This document shows positions 1 through 6,631 of a stretch of 9,072 nucleotides of DNA, piece by piece (positions within the stretch are counted from its first letter, which is position 1; the number at the start of each line of letters is the position of its first letter). Position numbers and translations under genes: made by a program. The DNA lies in assembly GCA_964645155.1 (NCBI GenBank), contig CAZYBG010000111.1, positions 1 through 9,072 of the forward strand, written 5' to 3'. Below the pieces are notes generated by a model. It saw nothing but the letters and a program-made list of their open reading frames with translations. It made no database searches and had not been told where the DNA came from. This stretch comes from CAZYBG01 sp964645155. Its GTDB lineage: Bacteria > Pseudomonadota > Alphaproteobacteria > Rhodobacterales > Rhodobacteraceae.

Positions 1-2669
1 TCCCCGGCTGGGACTGCCACGGCCTGCCGATCGAGTGGAAGATCGAGGAGCAGTACCGCGCCAAGGGTCTCGACAAGGATGCGGTTGACACCGTCGCCTT
101 CCGGCAGGAATGCCGCAAGTTCGCCGAGGGCTGGATCGAAGTGCAGCGGCAGGAGTTCAAGCGCCTCGGCATCACCGGCAACTGGGCCGACCCCTACCTT
201 ACGATGGACTTCCACGCCGAGCGGGTGATCGCCGAGGAGTTCATGAAGTTCCTGATGAACGGGACCCTGTATCAGGGGTCGAAGCCGGTGATGTGGAGCC
301 CGGTCGAGAAGACCGCGCTGGCCGAAGCGGAGGTGGAGTATCACGACCACACAAGCCATCAGGTGTGGGTGGCGTTCAAGATCCAGTCGCGGCGCGACTA
401 TGCGGCAGTAAGTGCGGACCAGCCGGTCGGTCAGGTCGTCCCGTTGGGCGACCTTGACGGCGCGCGCATGCTGATCTGGACCACGACCCCCTGGACGATC
501 CCGCAGAACCGCGCTGTGGCGTTCAATCCGGGCATTGCCTATGGGGTCTACGAAGTCATTGGACGGCCGCAGGACAGCAATGCAACGATCGGTGTGCGCT
601 ATCTTGTGGCAGACAAGCTTGCCGAGTCCGTCTTTGCCCAAGCGAAGCTTGAGCCATCGATGTACCGCCGACGATTCGGCGTGACGACCCAGGAGCTTGA
701 GGGTCTGACCCTTTCCCACCCCTTCCGCGGCATTGAAGGTGGCAACGGGGAATGGGACCATGATGTCCCCATGCTCCCGGGCGACCACGTCACCGATGAC
801 GCAGGCACCGGCTTCGTCCATACGGCCCCCAGCCACGGCGACGATGACTACCAGCTCGGCCAGAAGTTCGGCCTGCCGATGACCTACAATGTCGAGCCCG
901 ACGGCAGCTTCCGCGCCGACCTGCCCTTGTTCGGCGGCCAGCACATCGTCCTGCCCGATGGCAAGGAGGGGCCCGCGAATGTCAGCGTCATCAAGCAGCT
1001 GGCCTATTCCGGCGCGCTCTTCGCCAAGGCCAAGCTCAGGCACTCCTACCCGCATTCGTGGCGCTCCAAGGCGCCGCTGATCTACCGCAACACGCCGCAA
1101 TGGTTCGCCGCCATCGACCGCCCGGTGGGCGACGGGCAGGACGACTACGGCACCACCATCCGGCAGCGCGCGCTCCGCTCCATCGACGAGCTGGTGACCT
1201 GGACGCCACCAACGGGGCGCAACCGTCTGCATTCGATGATCGCTGCGCGGCCCGACTGGGTGCTGAGCCGCCAGCGCGCCTGGGGCGTGCCGCTGACCTG
1301 TTTCGTGAAGCGCGGCGCGAAGCCGACCGACCCCGACTTCCTGCTGCGGAACCCGGCCGTCAACGCCCGCATCGCCGAGGCGTTCGAGGCCGAGGGCGCC
1401 GATTGCTGGTATGCCGAGGGCGCCAAGGCGCGCTTCCTCGGCAACGATGCCGACGCGGACGCCTACGACCAGGTCTTCGACATCCTCGATGTCTGGTTCG
1501 ATTCGGGCTCGACCCACGCCTTCGTGCTGCGCGACCGGCCGGACGGCACGGCGGACGGCATCGCCGACCTCTACCTCGAAGGCACCGACCAGCACCGGGG
1601 CTGGTTCCATTCCTCGATGCTGCAGGCCTGCGGCACGATCGGCCGCGCGCCCTACCGGGGCGTGCTGACGCACGGCTTCACGCTCGACGAGAAGGGCATG
1701 AAGATGTCGAAGTCGCTGGGCAACATCATCGCCCCGCAGAAGGTGATCGAGGAATACGGCGCCGACATCCTGCGGCTCTGGGTGGCGCAGTCGGACTACA
1801 CCGCCGACCAGCGGATCGGGCCGGAGATCCTGAAGGGCACCGCCGACGGCTACCGCCGGCTGCGCAACACCATGCGCTTCCTGCTCGGCAACCTCGCGGG
1901 CTTCTCGGAGGCCGAGCGGGTGGCGCCGGAGGAGATGCCGGAGCTTGAACGCTGGGTGCTGCACCGGCTGGCCGAGTTGGACGAAACCGTCCGGAAGGGC
2001 TACGCCGCCTACGATTTCCAAGGCGTTTTCCAGTCGCTTTTCAACTTCTGCACCTTGGACCTCTCGGCCATCTACTTCGACATCCGCAAGGACGCGCTCT
2101 ACTGCGACGCCGCGACCTCGGCCCGCCGCCGCGCGGCGCGGACCGTGCTCGACCTCGTCTTCCACCGGCTGACCACCTGGCTCGCGCCGGTGCTGGTCTT
2201 CACCATGGAGGATGTCTGGCTCTCGCGCTTTCCGGGCGAGGACGGCTCGGTCCACCTCCAGGACATGCCGCAGACGCCGGCGGGCTGGCGCGACGAGGCG
2301 CTGGCGGCGAAATGGGAGGCGGTGCGCCGCGTCCGCCGGGTGGTGACGGCGGCGCTGGAGATCCAGCGCACCGCCAAGGTGATCGGCGCCTCGCTGGAAG
2401 CCGCGCCGGTGGTGCATGTCGAGGATGCGGCGCTGCTGGCGGCGCTGAAGTCGGTCGATGTCGCCGAGATCTGCATCACCAGCGCCATCGCCCTGACCGG
2501 CGACCCCGCCCCGCAGGAGGCGTTCCGCCTGCCCGAGGTGCCGGGCGTCGGCGTCGTGTTCGAGACCGCCGAGGGCGCGAAGTGCCAGCGCTGCTGGAAG
2601 ATCCTGCCCGATGTCGGCACGCACCGGCACCCCGGCACCTGCCAGCGGTGCAACGACGCGCTCGGATGA
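1..2669 (+). CDS. ileS: Isoleucyl-tRNA synthetase, 5'-truncated by the window edge
   Basis: Class Ia aminoacyl-tRNA synthetase that charges tRNA-Ile in the cytoplasm and edits misactivated valine. The reading frame is open from base 3, so the true start lies upstream; by comparison with the family roughly 90-110 residues are missing, including the HIGH motif. Visible in order: GWDCHGLPIE (6-35); the CP1 editing domain with WTTTPWT (477-497) and GTGFVHTAP (804-830); the catalytic-core WFDSGS (1494-1511); KMSKS (1701-1715); the anticodon-binding helical domain; and a C-terminal zinc finger with two CxxC pairs (codons 2583/2592 and 2640/2649), typical of bacterial IleRS. The TGA stop overlaps the ATG of the next gene (ATGA), which suggests translational coupling. 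Third codon positions are noticeably richer in A/T across the editing domain than in the rest of the gene. Confidence 0.97.
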   Translation, partial: PGWDCHGLPIEWKIEEQYRAKGLDKDAVDTVAFRQECRKFAEGWIEVQRQEFKRLGITGNWADPYLTMDFHAERVIAEEFMKFLMNGTLYQGSKPVMWSPVEKTALAEAEVEYHDHTSHQVWVAFKIQSRRDYAAVSADQPVGQVVPLGDLDGARMLIWTTTPWTIPQNRAVAFNPGIAYGVYEVIGRPQDSNATIGVRYLVADKLAESVFAQAKLEPSMYRRRFGVTTQELEGLTLSHPFRGIEGGNGEWDHDVPMLPGDHVTDDAGTGFVHTAPSHGDDDYQLGQKFGLPMTYNVEPDGSFRADLPLFGGQHIVLPDGKEGPANVSVIKQLAYSGALFAKAKLRHSYPHSWRSKAPLIYRNTPQWFAAIDRPVGDGQDDYGTTIRQRALRSIDELVTWTPPTGRNRLHSMIAARPDWVLSRQRAWGVPLTCFVKRGAKPTDPDFLLRNPAVNARIAEAFEAEGADCWYAEGAKARFLGNDADADAYDQVFDILDVWFDSGSTHAFVLRDRPDGTADGIADLYLEGTDQHRGWFHSSMLQACGTIGRAPYRGVLTHGFTLDEKGMKMSKSLGNIIAPQKVIEEYGADILRLWVAQSDYTADQRIGPEILKGTADGYRRLRNTMRFLLGNLAGFSEAERVAPEEMPELERWVLHRLAELDETVRKGYAAYDFQGVFQSLFNFCTLDLSAIYFDIRKDALYCDAATSARRRAARTVLDLVFHRLTTWLAPVLVFTMEDVWLSRFPGEDGSVHLQDMPQTPAGWRDEALAAKWEAVRRVRRVVTAALEIQRTAKVIGASLEAAPVVHVEDAALLAALKSVDVAEICITSAIALTGDPAPQEAFRLPEVPGVGVVFETAEGAKCQRCWKILPDVGTHRHPGTCQRCNDALG

Positions 2670-3118
2670 ACACCCTCGCGGTCGCCAGCCTGTTCGGGCC
2701 GCTGACCCTGACCGAAGCGGCGGGCGAGATCACCCGCGTGAGCTGGGCCGGCACACCAGGACCGGCGCCCACGCCGCTTCTGGCCGAGGCGGCGGCGCAG
2801 CTGTCCGGCTATTTCGCCGGCCGGCGCACCGCCTTCGACCTGCCGCTGCGCTTTGGTGACGGCTTTCAGGCCGACGTCCTGCGCGCCCTGAGCGCGATCC
2901 CGTTCGGCGAGACGCGCAGCTACGGCGATCTGGCGAAGGCGCTCGGGGTCACGGCGCAGGCGGTCGGGCAGGCCTGCGGTGCGAACCGCCTCCCCATCCT
3001 GATCCCCTGCCACCGGGTGCTGGCGACCGGCGGGCTGGGCGGCTATTCGGCGCCGGGCGGGATCGAGACGAAGGTCGCACTGCTGCGCCACGAGGGCGCG
3101 GCGTCGCTGCTGCTGTGA
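2666..3118 (+). CDS. ogt: Methylated-DNA--protein-cysteine S-methyltransferase (Ogt/AGT family)
   Basis: Suicide DNA-repair protein that moves the alkyl group from O6-alkylguanine (or O4-alkylthymine) onto its own cysteine. The start ATG overlaps the ileS stop and gives 150 residues, normal for short Ogt proteins; a longer in-frame extension upstream would only read through ileS out of frame. The active-site PCHRV box is at residues 114-118 with nucleophile C115. The preceding DNA-binding part has SYGDLA (Y86), AQAVG (97-101) and GAN (N107), and a Glu at 143 (HEG) matches the active-site glutamate. The helix that normally reads ARAVG has Gln at 98 in place of the 'arginine finger'. PCHR rather than PWHR shows it is a true transferase and not an alkyltransferase-like protein. 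No Ada-type regulator domain is attached. Likely cotranscribed with ileS. Confidence 0.92.
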   Translation: MNTLAVASLFGPLTLTEAAGEITRVSWAGTPGPAPTPLLAEAAAQLSGYFAGRRTAFDLPLRFGDGFQADVLRALSAIPFGETRSYGDLAKALGVTAQAVGQACGANRLPILIPCHRVLATGGLGGYSAPGGIETKVALLRHEGAASLLL

Positions 3119-3148
3119 GCGTCGGGCCCATGGCGATCCGGGCCGCGA

Positions 3149-3406
3149 TCAGCCGGGATAGACCTGGGTCCAGAACAGCGCGACGGGGATGACGCCCGCG
3201 CAGATGATGCAGAATGCCCGGGCGAGGCCGGCCAGCCGGCGGAGCCCGCCGTCCTCGACCGCCCGGCCGAAGGCCATGGCGGCGACCATCACGGCCGCGC
3301 CCGGCCCTTCGCGGTCGGCCCGGCCCGCCTCGATCGACGCGCGCGCGGCACGGGTCCGCTCGGCGAAGGCGGGTGCCTCGGCCGAGGCAAGCTGACGTTG
3401 GTTCAT
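3149..3406 (-). CDS. Small single-pass membrane protein, unknown function (85 aa)
   Basis: I do not recognise this protein. The ATG at 3406 is preceded by a good ribosome binding site (AGGAAGA, 7 nt before the start on the minus strand), which is the main reason to believe it. The first 40 residues are polar and Ala/Arg/Glu-rich (AERTRAARASIEAGRADREG, probably helical). The middle is moderately hydrophobic, and residues about 62-80 form one strong membrane segment with two cysteines (FCIICAGVIPVALFW), so an N-in single-pass tail-anchored topology is plausible. It lies 95 bp downstream of pcs on the same strand and could share its transcript; its stop is 30 bp from the convergent ogt stop. The open frame extends upstream through pcs in another frame, but that part is shadow sequence. 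Confidence 0.6.
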   Translation of the reverse strand: MNQRQLASAEAPAFAERTRAARASIEAGRADREGPGAAVMVAAMAFGRAVEDGGLRRLAGLARAFCIICAGVIPVALFWTQVYPG

Positions 3407-3410
3407 GCGC

Positions 3411-3420
3411 GGATCTTCCT
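3411..3420 (-). promoter_or_regulatory. Ribosome binding site of the 85-codon membrane-protein gene
   Basis: On the minus strand this reads AGGAAGATCC, followed by GCGC and the ATG at 3406. AGGAAGA is a near-consensus Shine-Dalgarno sequence at a 7-nt spacing. It selects this start among many in-frame possibilities in a long GC-rich open frame. Confidence 0.55.
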
Positions 3421-3501
3421 GCTGTGACCCCTCGGGGCGGAACATGGCGTCTGCGGCCGCAAAGTCCAGTCGCGGCGCGGAGGGCCGCCGCGGGGCCCGC
3501 G

Positions 3502-4221
3502 TCAGGCGTCGGCGCGGGCGGCCGCGCGGCGGCGCCGCGGCGGCACGGCCTGCTGCAGGATCCCGGCGAAGACGAGGTAGAGCGAGGTCACGACCAGGCC
3601 CCAGTGCGCCCAGCTCTGCGGGTGGAAATCGACCCAGGCGGCCCAGCCGGCGAAGCCGGTCCAGGCCAGCGCGACCGGCAGCGATACCGCGCGCCAGCGT
3701 TCCGTCCGCACCGGGTGGACGAACTTCAGCGGCATGAACATCGCCACCGCGAAGGCGCAGACGAAGACGAGGGTGACCCAGAAGTCCGGCCGCACGGCGA
3801 AGAGCACGATCACCACCATGTTCCAGCACGCCGGAAACCCCGAGAACGAGTTGTCCTTCGTCTTCATCCGGGTGTCGGCGAAGTAGACGGCGCTGGCGAA
3901 GGTGATGACGATGATGGCGATCCAGCCCGTCCAGCCCGGCAGGAGCCCCGACTTGAAGAGCGCGTAGGCCGGGATGAACACGTAGGTGAGATAGTCGATG
4001 ATGAGGTCCATCAGCACGCCGTCGATCTGCGGCGCGTGGGCCTTCACGTGGTAGCGGCGCGCGAGCGGCCCGTCGATGCCGTCGACCACGAAGGCGACGA
4101 CCAGCCAGAGGAACATCAGGCTCCACCGCTGCTCGACCGCCGCGAGCATCGAGAGCATGGCGAACACCGCCCCGGTCGCGGTGAACAGGTGGACGAGAAG
4201 GGCCTTCAGGGCGGGCGTCAT
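3502..4221 (-). CDS. pcs: Phosphatidylcholine synthase (Pcs)
   Basis: Integral membrane enzyme that condenses CDP-diacylglycerol with free choline to give phosphatidylcholine and CMP, the one-step bacterial PC route. The 239-residue product matches the usual length of about 240. The CDP-alcohol phosphotransferase motif is complete in its Pcs form: D50-G51-x2-A54-R55-x12-G68-x3-D72-x3-D76. Several hydrophobic segments (about 8-28, 34-48, 74-92, 98-112, 133-165, 180-197 and 206-224) fit a polytopic inner-membrane protein, with a basic C-terminal tail (RRRR at 229-232). The ATG at 4221 begins exactly where family members begin (MTP..K..LVHLFTATGAVFA); the ribosome binding site there is weak. The 85-codon gene lies downstream on the same strand; the upstream neighbour is divergent. 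The enzyme depends on imported choline, so the host probably lives where choline is available. Confidence 0.95.
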   Translation of the reverse strand: MTPALKALLVHLFTATGAVFAMLSMLAAVEQRWSLMFLWLVVAFVVDGIDGPLARRYHVKAHAPQIDGVLMDLIIDYLTYVFIPAYALFKSGLLPGWTGWIAIIVITFASAVYFADTRMKTKDNSFSGFPACWNMVVIVLFAVRPDFWVTLVFVCAFAVAMFMPLKFVHPVRTERWRAVSLPVALAWTGFAGWAAWVDFHPQSWAHWGLVVTSLYLVFAGILQQAVPPRRRRAAARADA

Positions 4222-4339
4222 CGGCCCGTGATGAACGAAAGGCCCGATCTGCGCAACCGCGGCGCAGGACGGCGGGGACGGGTTAGGTTTTCCTCCATAG
4301 GACGACTCGGCGCACCGGCCGCAGGATGATCGACGCTGC

Positions 4340-4356
4340 GGCAGGATTTTCCTGCC
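4340..4356. repeat. Perfect inverted repeat (7-bp arms) in the pcs / cysteine-tail gene spacer
   Basis: GGCAGGA-TTT-TCCTGCC is a perfect 7-bp stem with a 3-nt loop. It lies about 120 bp upstream of the pcs start and about 130 bp upstream of the gene at 4484, inside the 262-bp divergent spacer (4222-4483). Neither side is followed by a U-run, so it does not look like an intrinsic terminator. It could be a leader-RNA hairpin or a protein-binding site. I see no other convincing feature and no clear promoter in this spacer. Confidence 0.45.
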
Positions 4357-4483
4357 ACCCCTTTGCCGGCAGCGGCCGACGCGGCCGCCCACGGTAACGG
4401 GCAGCACCCTGCCGGCGCGAATTCCCGCGCCATCGCCGCCCCGGTGGCGACAACGATCGCATTGCAAGAAGGATACATTTTCG

Positions 4484-4969
4484 ATGGCACAGAAACTTCG
4501 GCTGACGAAGGACGACCTGCGCAAGGCTGACAGGATCCTCTACCACCACGTCGATTGCAGCCACCTCAGGGGGCTGAGCGTGACGCTGACCGACGAGGGG
4601 CGGCGCAGTCGCCGCCACCTCGCCGCGCTCGGCATCTCGTCGAAAGAGCCGGTCCGGGCCGGGCTTGCAGCGGTGGACGCCTCGCCGTTCCGCACCGTGT
4701 TCGTGGTGCGGGAGGCGACGGGGCAGGTGCTTTTCGCGCTGACGAAGAACCTCGACTACGTCGCCGCGGCAAAGAAGAAGCGGCCGAAGCCCGATCCGGC
4801 GCCGGCGCCCCCGCCGCTCGGCGAATGCTGCCAGCTCTGCGGCTTCATGGGCGGAACGGGCTGCACGCCGTTGTCGGACGGCAGCTGCATCTGCTGGGGT
4901 GCGGACCGCGGCGCGGAGAGCAGCGGGCTCGATGACGAACTCGAGACACTGTCGCCGCCGGGGCTCTGA
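4484..4969 (+). CDS. Unrecognised protein with proline/lysine linker and six-cysteine C-terminal tail (161 aa)
   Basis: I cannot assign a family. The ATG is preceded by AAGAAGGA (4466-4473) with a 10-nt spacer. Residues 1-95 look like a compact soluble domain: an N-terminal basic helix (RLTKDDLRKADRIL), a His/Cys patch (HHVDCSH, 21-27), then mixed helix and strand (TVFVVREATGQVLFALTKNL). Residues 97-113 form a charged, proline-rich linker (KKKRPKPDPAPAPPP). The tail has C115, C116, C119, C127, C135 and C137 (CC-x2-C-x7-C-x7-C-x-C) with Gly-rich spacing (GFMGGTG), followed by an acidic end. There is no signal peptide or membrane segment. The tail could bind zinc or an Fe-S cluster, or form disulfides; no modifying enzyme is encoded next to it. 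The gene is divergent from pcs and ends 3 bp from the convergent xerC stop. Codon use matches the neighbours, which supports real coding. Confidence 0.8.
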   Translation: MAQKLRLTKDDLRKADRILYHHVDCSHLRGLSVTLTDEGRRSRRHLAALGISSKEPVRAGLAAVDASPFRTVFVVREATGQVLFALTKNLDYVAAAKKKRPKPDPAPAPPPLGECCQLCGFMGGTGCTPLSDGSCICWGADRGAESSGLDDELETLSPPGL

Positions 4970-4972
4970 GCC

Positions 4973-5887
4973 TCAGGCCTTGGGGTGCGCGCGGTCATAG
5001 ACCTCGAGGAGGCGCGCCGTATCGACGGCGGTATAGGCCTCGGTCGTCGAGAGCGAGGCGTGCCCGAGCAGCTCCTGGATCGCGCGGAGATCGCCGCCGG
5101 CGTTCAGGAGATGCGTCGCGAAGGAGTGCCGCAGCGCATGCGGCGTGGCGGTGGCGGGCAGGCCGAGCTGCATCCGCGCCGCCGCCATCGCCTTCGCGAC
5201 CAGCCGCTGCGACAGCGGCCCGCCCCGCGCGCCGCGGAAGAGCGGCGTGCCGCGGCCCAGCGCGAACGGGCAGGCGCGGGCATAGTCCGCGACCGCCGCG
5301 ACCGCCGCCGGAAGCACCGGCACGATCCGTTCCTTCCCGCCCTTGCCGCGGATCCGCAGCACCTCGCCCAGCGGCAGGTCGCCGCCGGTCAGCGACAGCG
5401 CCTCGGAGATCCGCAGGCCGCAGCCGTACAGCAGCGTGAGGACCGCCGTGTCGCGCAGCGCGACCCAGGGCTCGCGCGCCTGCAGGCCGATGGTGTCGAT
5501 CACGTCGCGCGCGGCATCCTCGCTCAGCGGGCGGGGCAGCTTGCGGGTGAATTTCGGCGCGCGCGTCGCCAGCACCGCTGCGGGGTCGAACCCCTCGCGG
5601 TCGGCGAGCCACCGGATGAACGACTTGACCGACGAGAGCTCCCGGGCGAGCGAGCGGGCGGAGAGCCCGCGGCCACGCTCGTGCGCCATCCACGCGCGCA
5701 TGTCGGCCGTGCCGAGCCGGCCGAGCGCGGCAAGGCCCGCTTCGCCGCCCGAATGTCCGGCCAGGAACTGCAGGAACCCCGCCACATCGGCGCGGTAGGC
5801 GACACGCGTCGCCTCGGCGCGGCCGTCGAGTGCGCCGAGCGCCCGCAACCACGCCTCGAGCGCATCGGCGCGGGCGGGCGGCAGCAT
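4973..5887 (-). CDS. xerC: Tyrosine site-specific recombinase XerC
   Basis: Xer recombinase that, with XerD and FtsK, resolves chromosome dimers at dif in the terminus. The 304 residues match the family length. The N-terminal SAM-like core-binding domain covers about 8-95, and the catalytic domain about 118-300. All catalytic residues are present and spaced as in E. coli XerD: R159 (CGLRISEAL), K182 (GKGGKER), H250 and R253 (PHALRHSFATHLL), H276 (LLGHASLS) and nucleophile Y285 (TEAYT). The start ATG is 4 bp after the DUF484 stop, so the two are almost certainly cotranscribed and translationally linked. The DUF484 neighbour favours XerC over XerD or a phage integrase, because E. coli xerC also follows a DUF484 gene (yigA). 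No att-like or tRNA context suggests an integrase. Confidence 0.93.
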   Translation of the reverse strand: MLPPARADALEAWLRALGALDGRAEATRVAYRADVAGFLQFLAGHSGGEAGLAALGRLGTADMRAWMAHERGRGLSARSLARELSSVKSFIRWLADREGFDPAAVLATRAPKFTRKLPRPLSEDAARDVIDTIGLQAREPWVALRDTAVLTLLYGCGLRISEALSLTGGDLPLGEVLRIRGKGGKERIVPVLPAAVAAVADYARACPFALGRGTPLFRGARGGPLSQRLVAKAMAAARMQLGLPATATPHALRHSFATHLLNAGGDLRAIQELLGHASLSTTEAYTAVDTARLLEVYDRAHPKA

Positions 5888-5891
5888 CGCC

Positions 5892-6593
5892 CTAGCCGAG
5901 CCAGCGGCGCAGCGTCAGCGCCACGACGCTGCCGAGGAACGCCAGCAGGTCGGTCGCCTGGCCGGGGCGGAACTGCCCCGGCGCCTCGGCCGCCAGCACC
6001 AGCATCGCCGGCAGCCGGCCGGGCCCGAGGTCGAGCGCGAGCAGCGCCTCGGAGGCGCAGACGACCGTGCCGCCCCAGAGCGACGGGCCGCCGGGGCGCG
6101 GTTCATGCAGCGCCACGTCGCGCTCGGCCCGCAGGCCATGGGCGGCGAGGTAGGCGCGGCAGAAGCCGGGCTCGGCGAAGCCCAGCGCCGGGTGGTAGTC
6201 GGCCAGGAGCGGTTCGGGCGCGTCGCGGACCTCGAGCATCAGTCGCGCGGCATCGACCCGCAGCGCCCCGGCCGCCTCGGCCGCGAGCCGGTCGAGGAAC
6301 ACGTCGAACCGCTCGGCGCCGATCAGCGCGAGCGCCGCGCGGTGCACCGCGTGCATCCCGGCGAGGTTGTCGTAGGCGGCGGCGATCACGCTCTCGTGGG
6401 TGTCCTCGAGCCGCGCGAGGCGCTGCTCGAGCCGGTCCATCGCAAGGCCGCGCATGTCGACCACGTTCTCGCCCCGGGCACGCTCGGTCGCCCCGACGAG
6501 CGCGCGCATCACGTCGCGGTCGTCGAGCACGACTTCGGGTTCCGCCAGGATGCGCGTGCGCAGGGTTTCTTCGATCGGTGCCGCCTCGGCCAT
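5892..6593 (-). CDS. DUF484 family protein (YigA-like, GAF-like fold)
   Basis: Cytoplasmic protein of unknown biochemical function, 233 residues. The N-terminal signature region of the family is clear: residues about 17-75 carry VVLDDRDVMRAL, then ARGENVVDMRG, then a helical stretch LEQRLARLEDTHESVIAAAYDN that may form a short coiled coil. The rest (about 85-230) has the alternating pattern of a GAF-like domain (RFDVFLDRL, LMLEVRD, LLALDLG, AMLVLAAE) and ends in FLGSVVALTLRRWL. The ATG at 6593 is preceded on the minus strand by AAAGGG at about 5-nt spacing. It sits directly upstream of xerC, as yigA does in E. coli, so a role linked to Xer recombination or cell-cycle signalling is possible but unproven. 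Transaldolase lies 38 bp upstream on the same strand. Confidence 0.9.
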   Translation of the reverse strand: MAEAAPIEETLRTRILAEPEVVLDDRDVMRALVGATERARGENVVDMRGLAMDRLEQRLARLEDTHESVIAAAYDNLAGMHAVHRAALALIGAERFDVFLDRLAAEAAGALRVDAARLMLEVRDAPEPLLADYHPALGFAEPGFCRAYLAAHGLRAERDVALHEPRPGGPSLWGGTVVCASEALLALDLGPGRLPAMLVLAAEAPGQFRPGQATDLLAFLGSVVALTLRRWLG

Positions 6594-6612
6594 CGGAGCC
6601 CTTTAGGATCGA

Positions 6613-6627
6613 CCCGCAGGCTGCGGG
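6613..6627 (-). repeat. Intercistronic hairpin between transaldolase and DUF484
   Basis: CCCGCA-gcc-TGCGGG (minus strand) is a perfect 6-bp stem with a 3-nt loop, starting 4 nt after the transaldolase stop. The U-run (TTTT) is on the 5' side in the minus-strand transcript and nothing U-rich follows, so it is a poor intrinsic terminator. It may stabilise the 3' end of a processed transaldolase mRNA or attenuate readthrough into DUF484-xerC. Confidence 0.4.
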
Positions 6628-6631
6628 AAAA

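Noticed and set aside
2099..3091. A 330-codon minus-strand open frame under ileS and ogt
   Set aside because: It is antisense to two clear genes, has no recognisable domain and shows typical GC-rich shadow composition.
3125..3144. GGCCC / GGGCC stem between the convergent ogt and small-gene stops, as a bidirectional terminator
   Set aside because: It has only 5 bp with a 10-nt loop and no U-run on either side, and is likely by chance at this GC content.
3214..4329. A 371-codon plus-strand open frame under pcs and the small gene
   Set aside because: It is antisense to pcs, and its His/Arg/Glu-rich translation mirrors the hydrophobic codons of the opposite strand.
4222..4524. N-terminal extension of pcs up to the ATG at 4524
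   Set aside because: The extra residues are not Pcs-like, cross the divergent spacer and overlap the gene at 4484. Family members begin at the MTP corresponding to 4221.
4484..4969. Cysteine-tail gene as a RiPP precursor
   Set aside because: No modifying enzyme, protease or exporter is encoded in the flanking genes, and the N-terminal region looks like a folded domain. It is kept only as a possibility in the finding.
4973..5887. XerC as the integrase of a mobile island
   Set aside because: The DUF484-xerC linkage, full Xer length and host-like codon use indicate the housekeeping recombinase. No tRNA or att repeats are visible.
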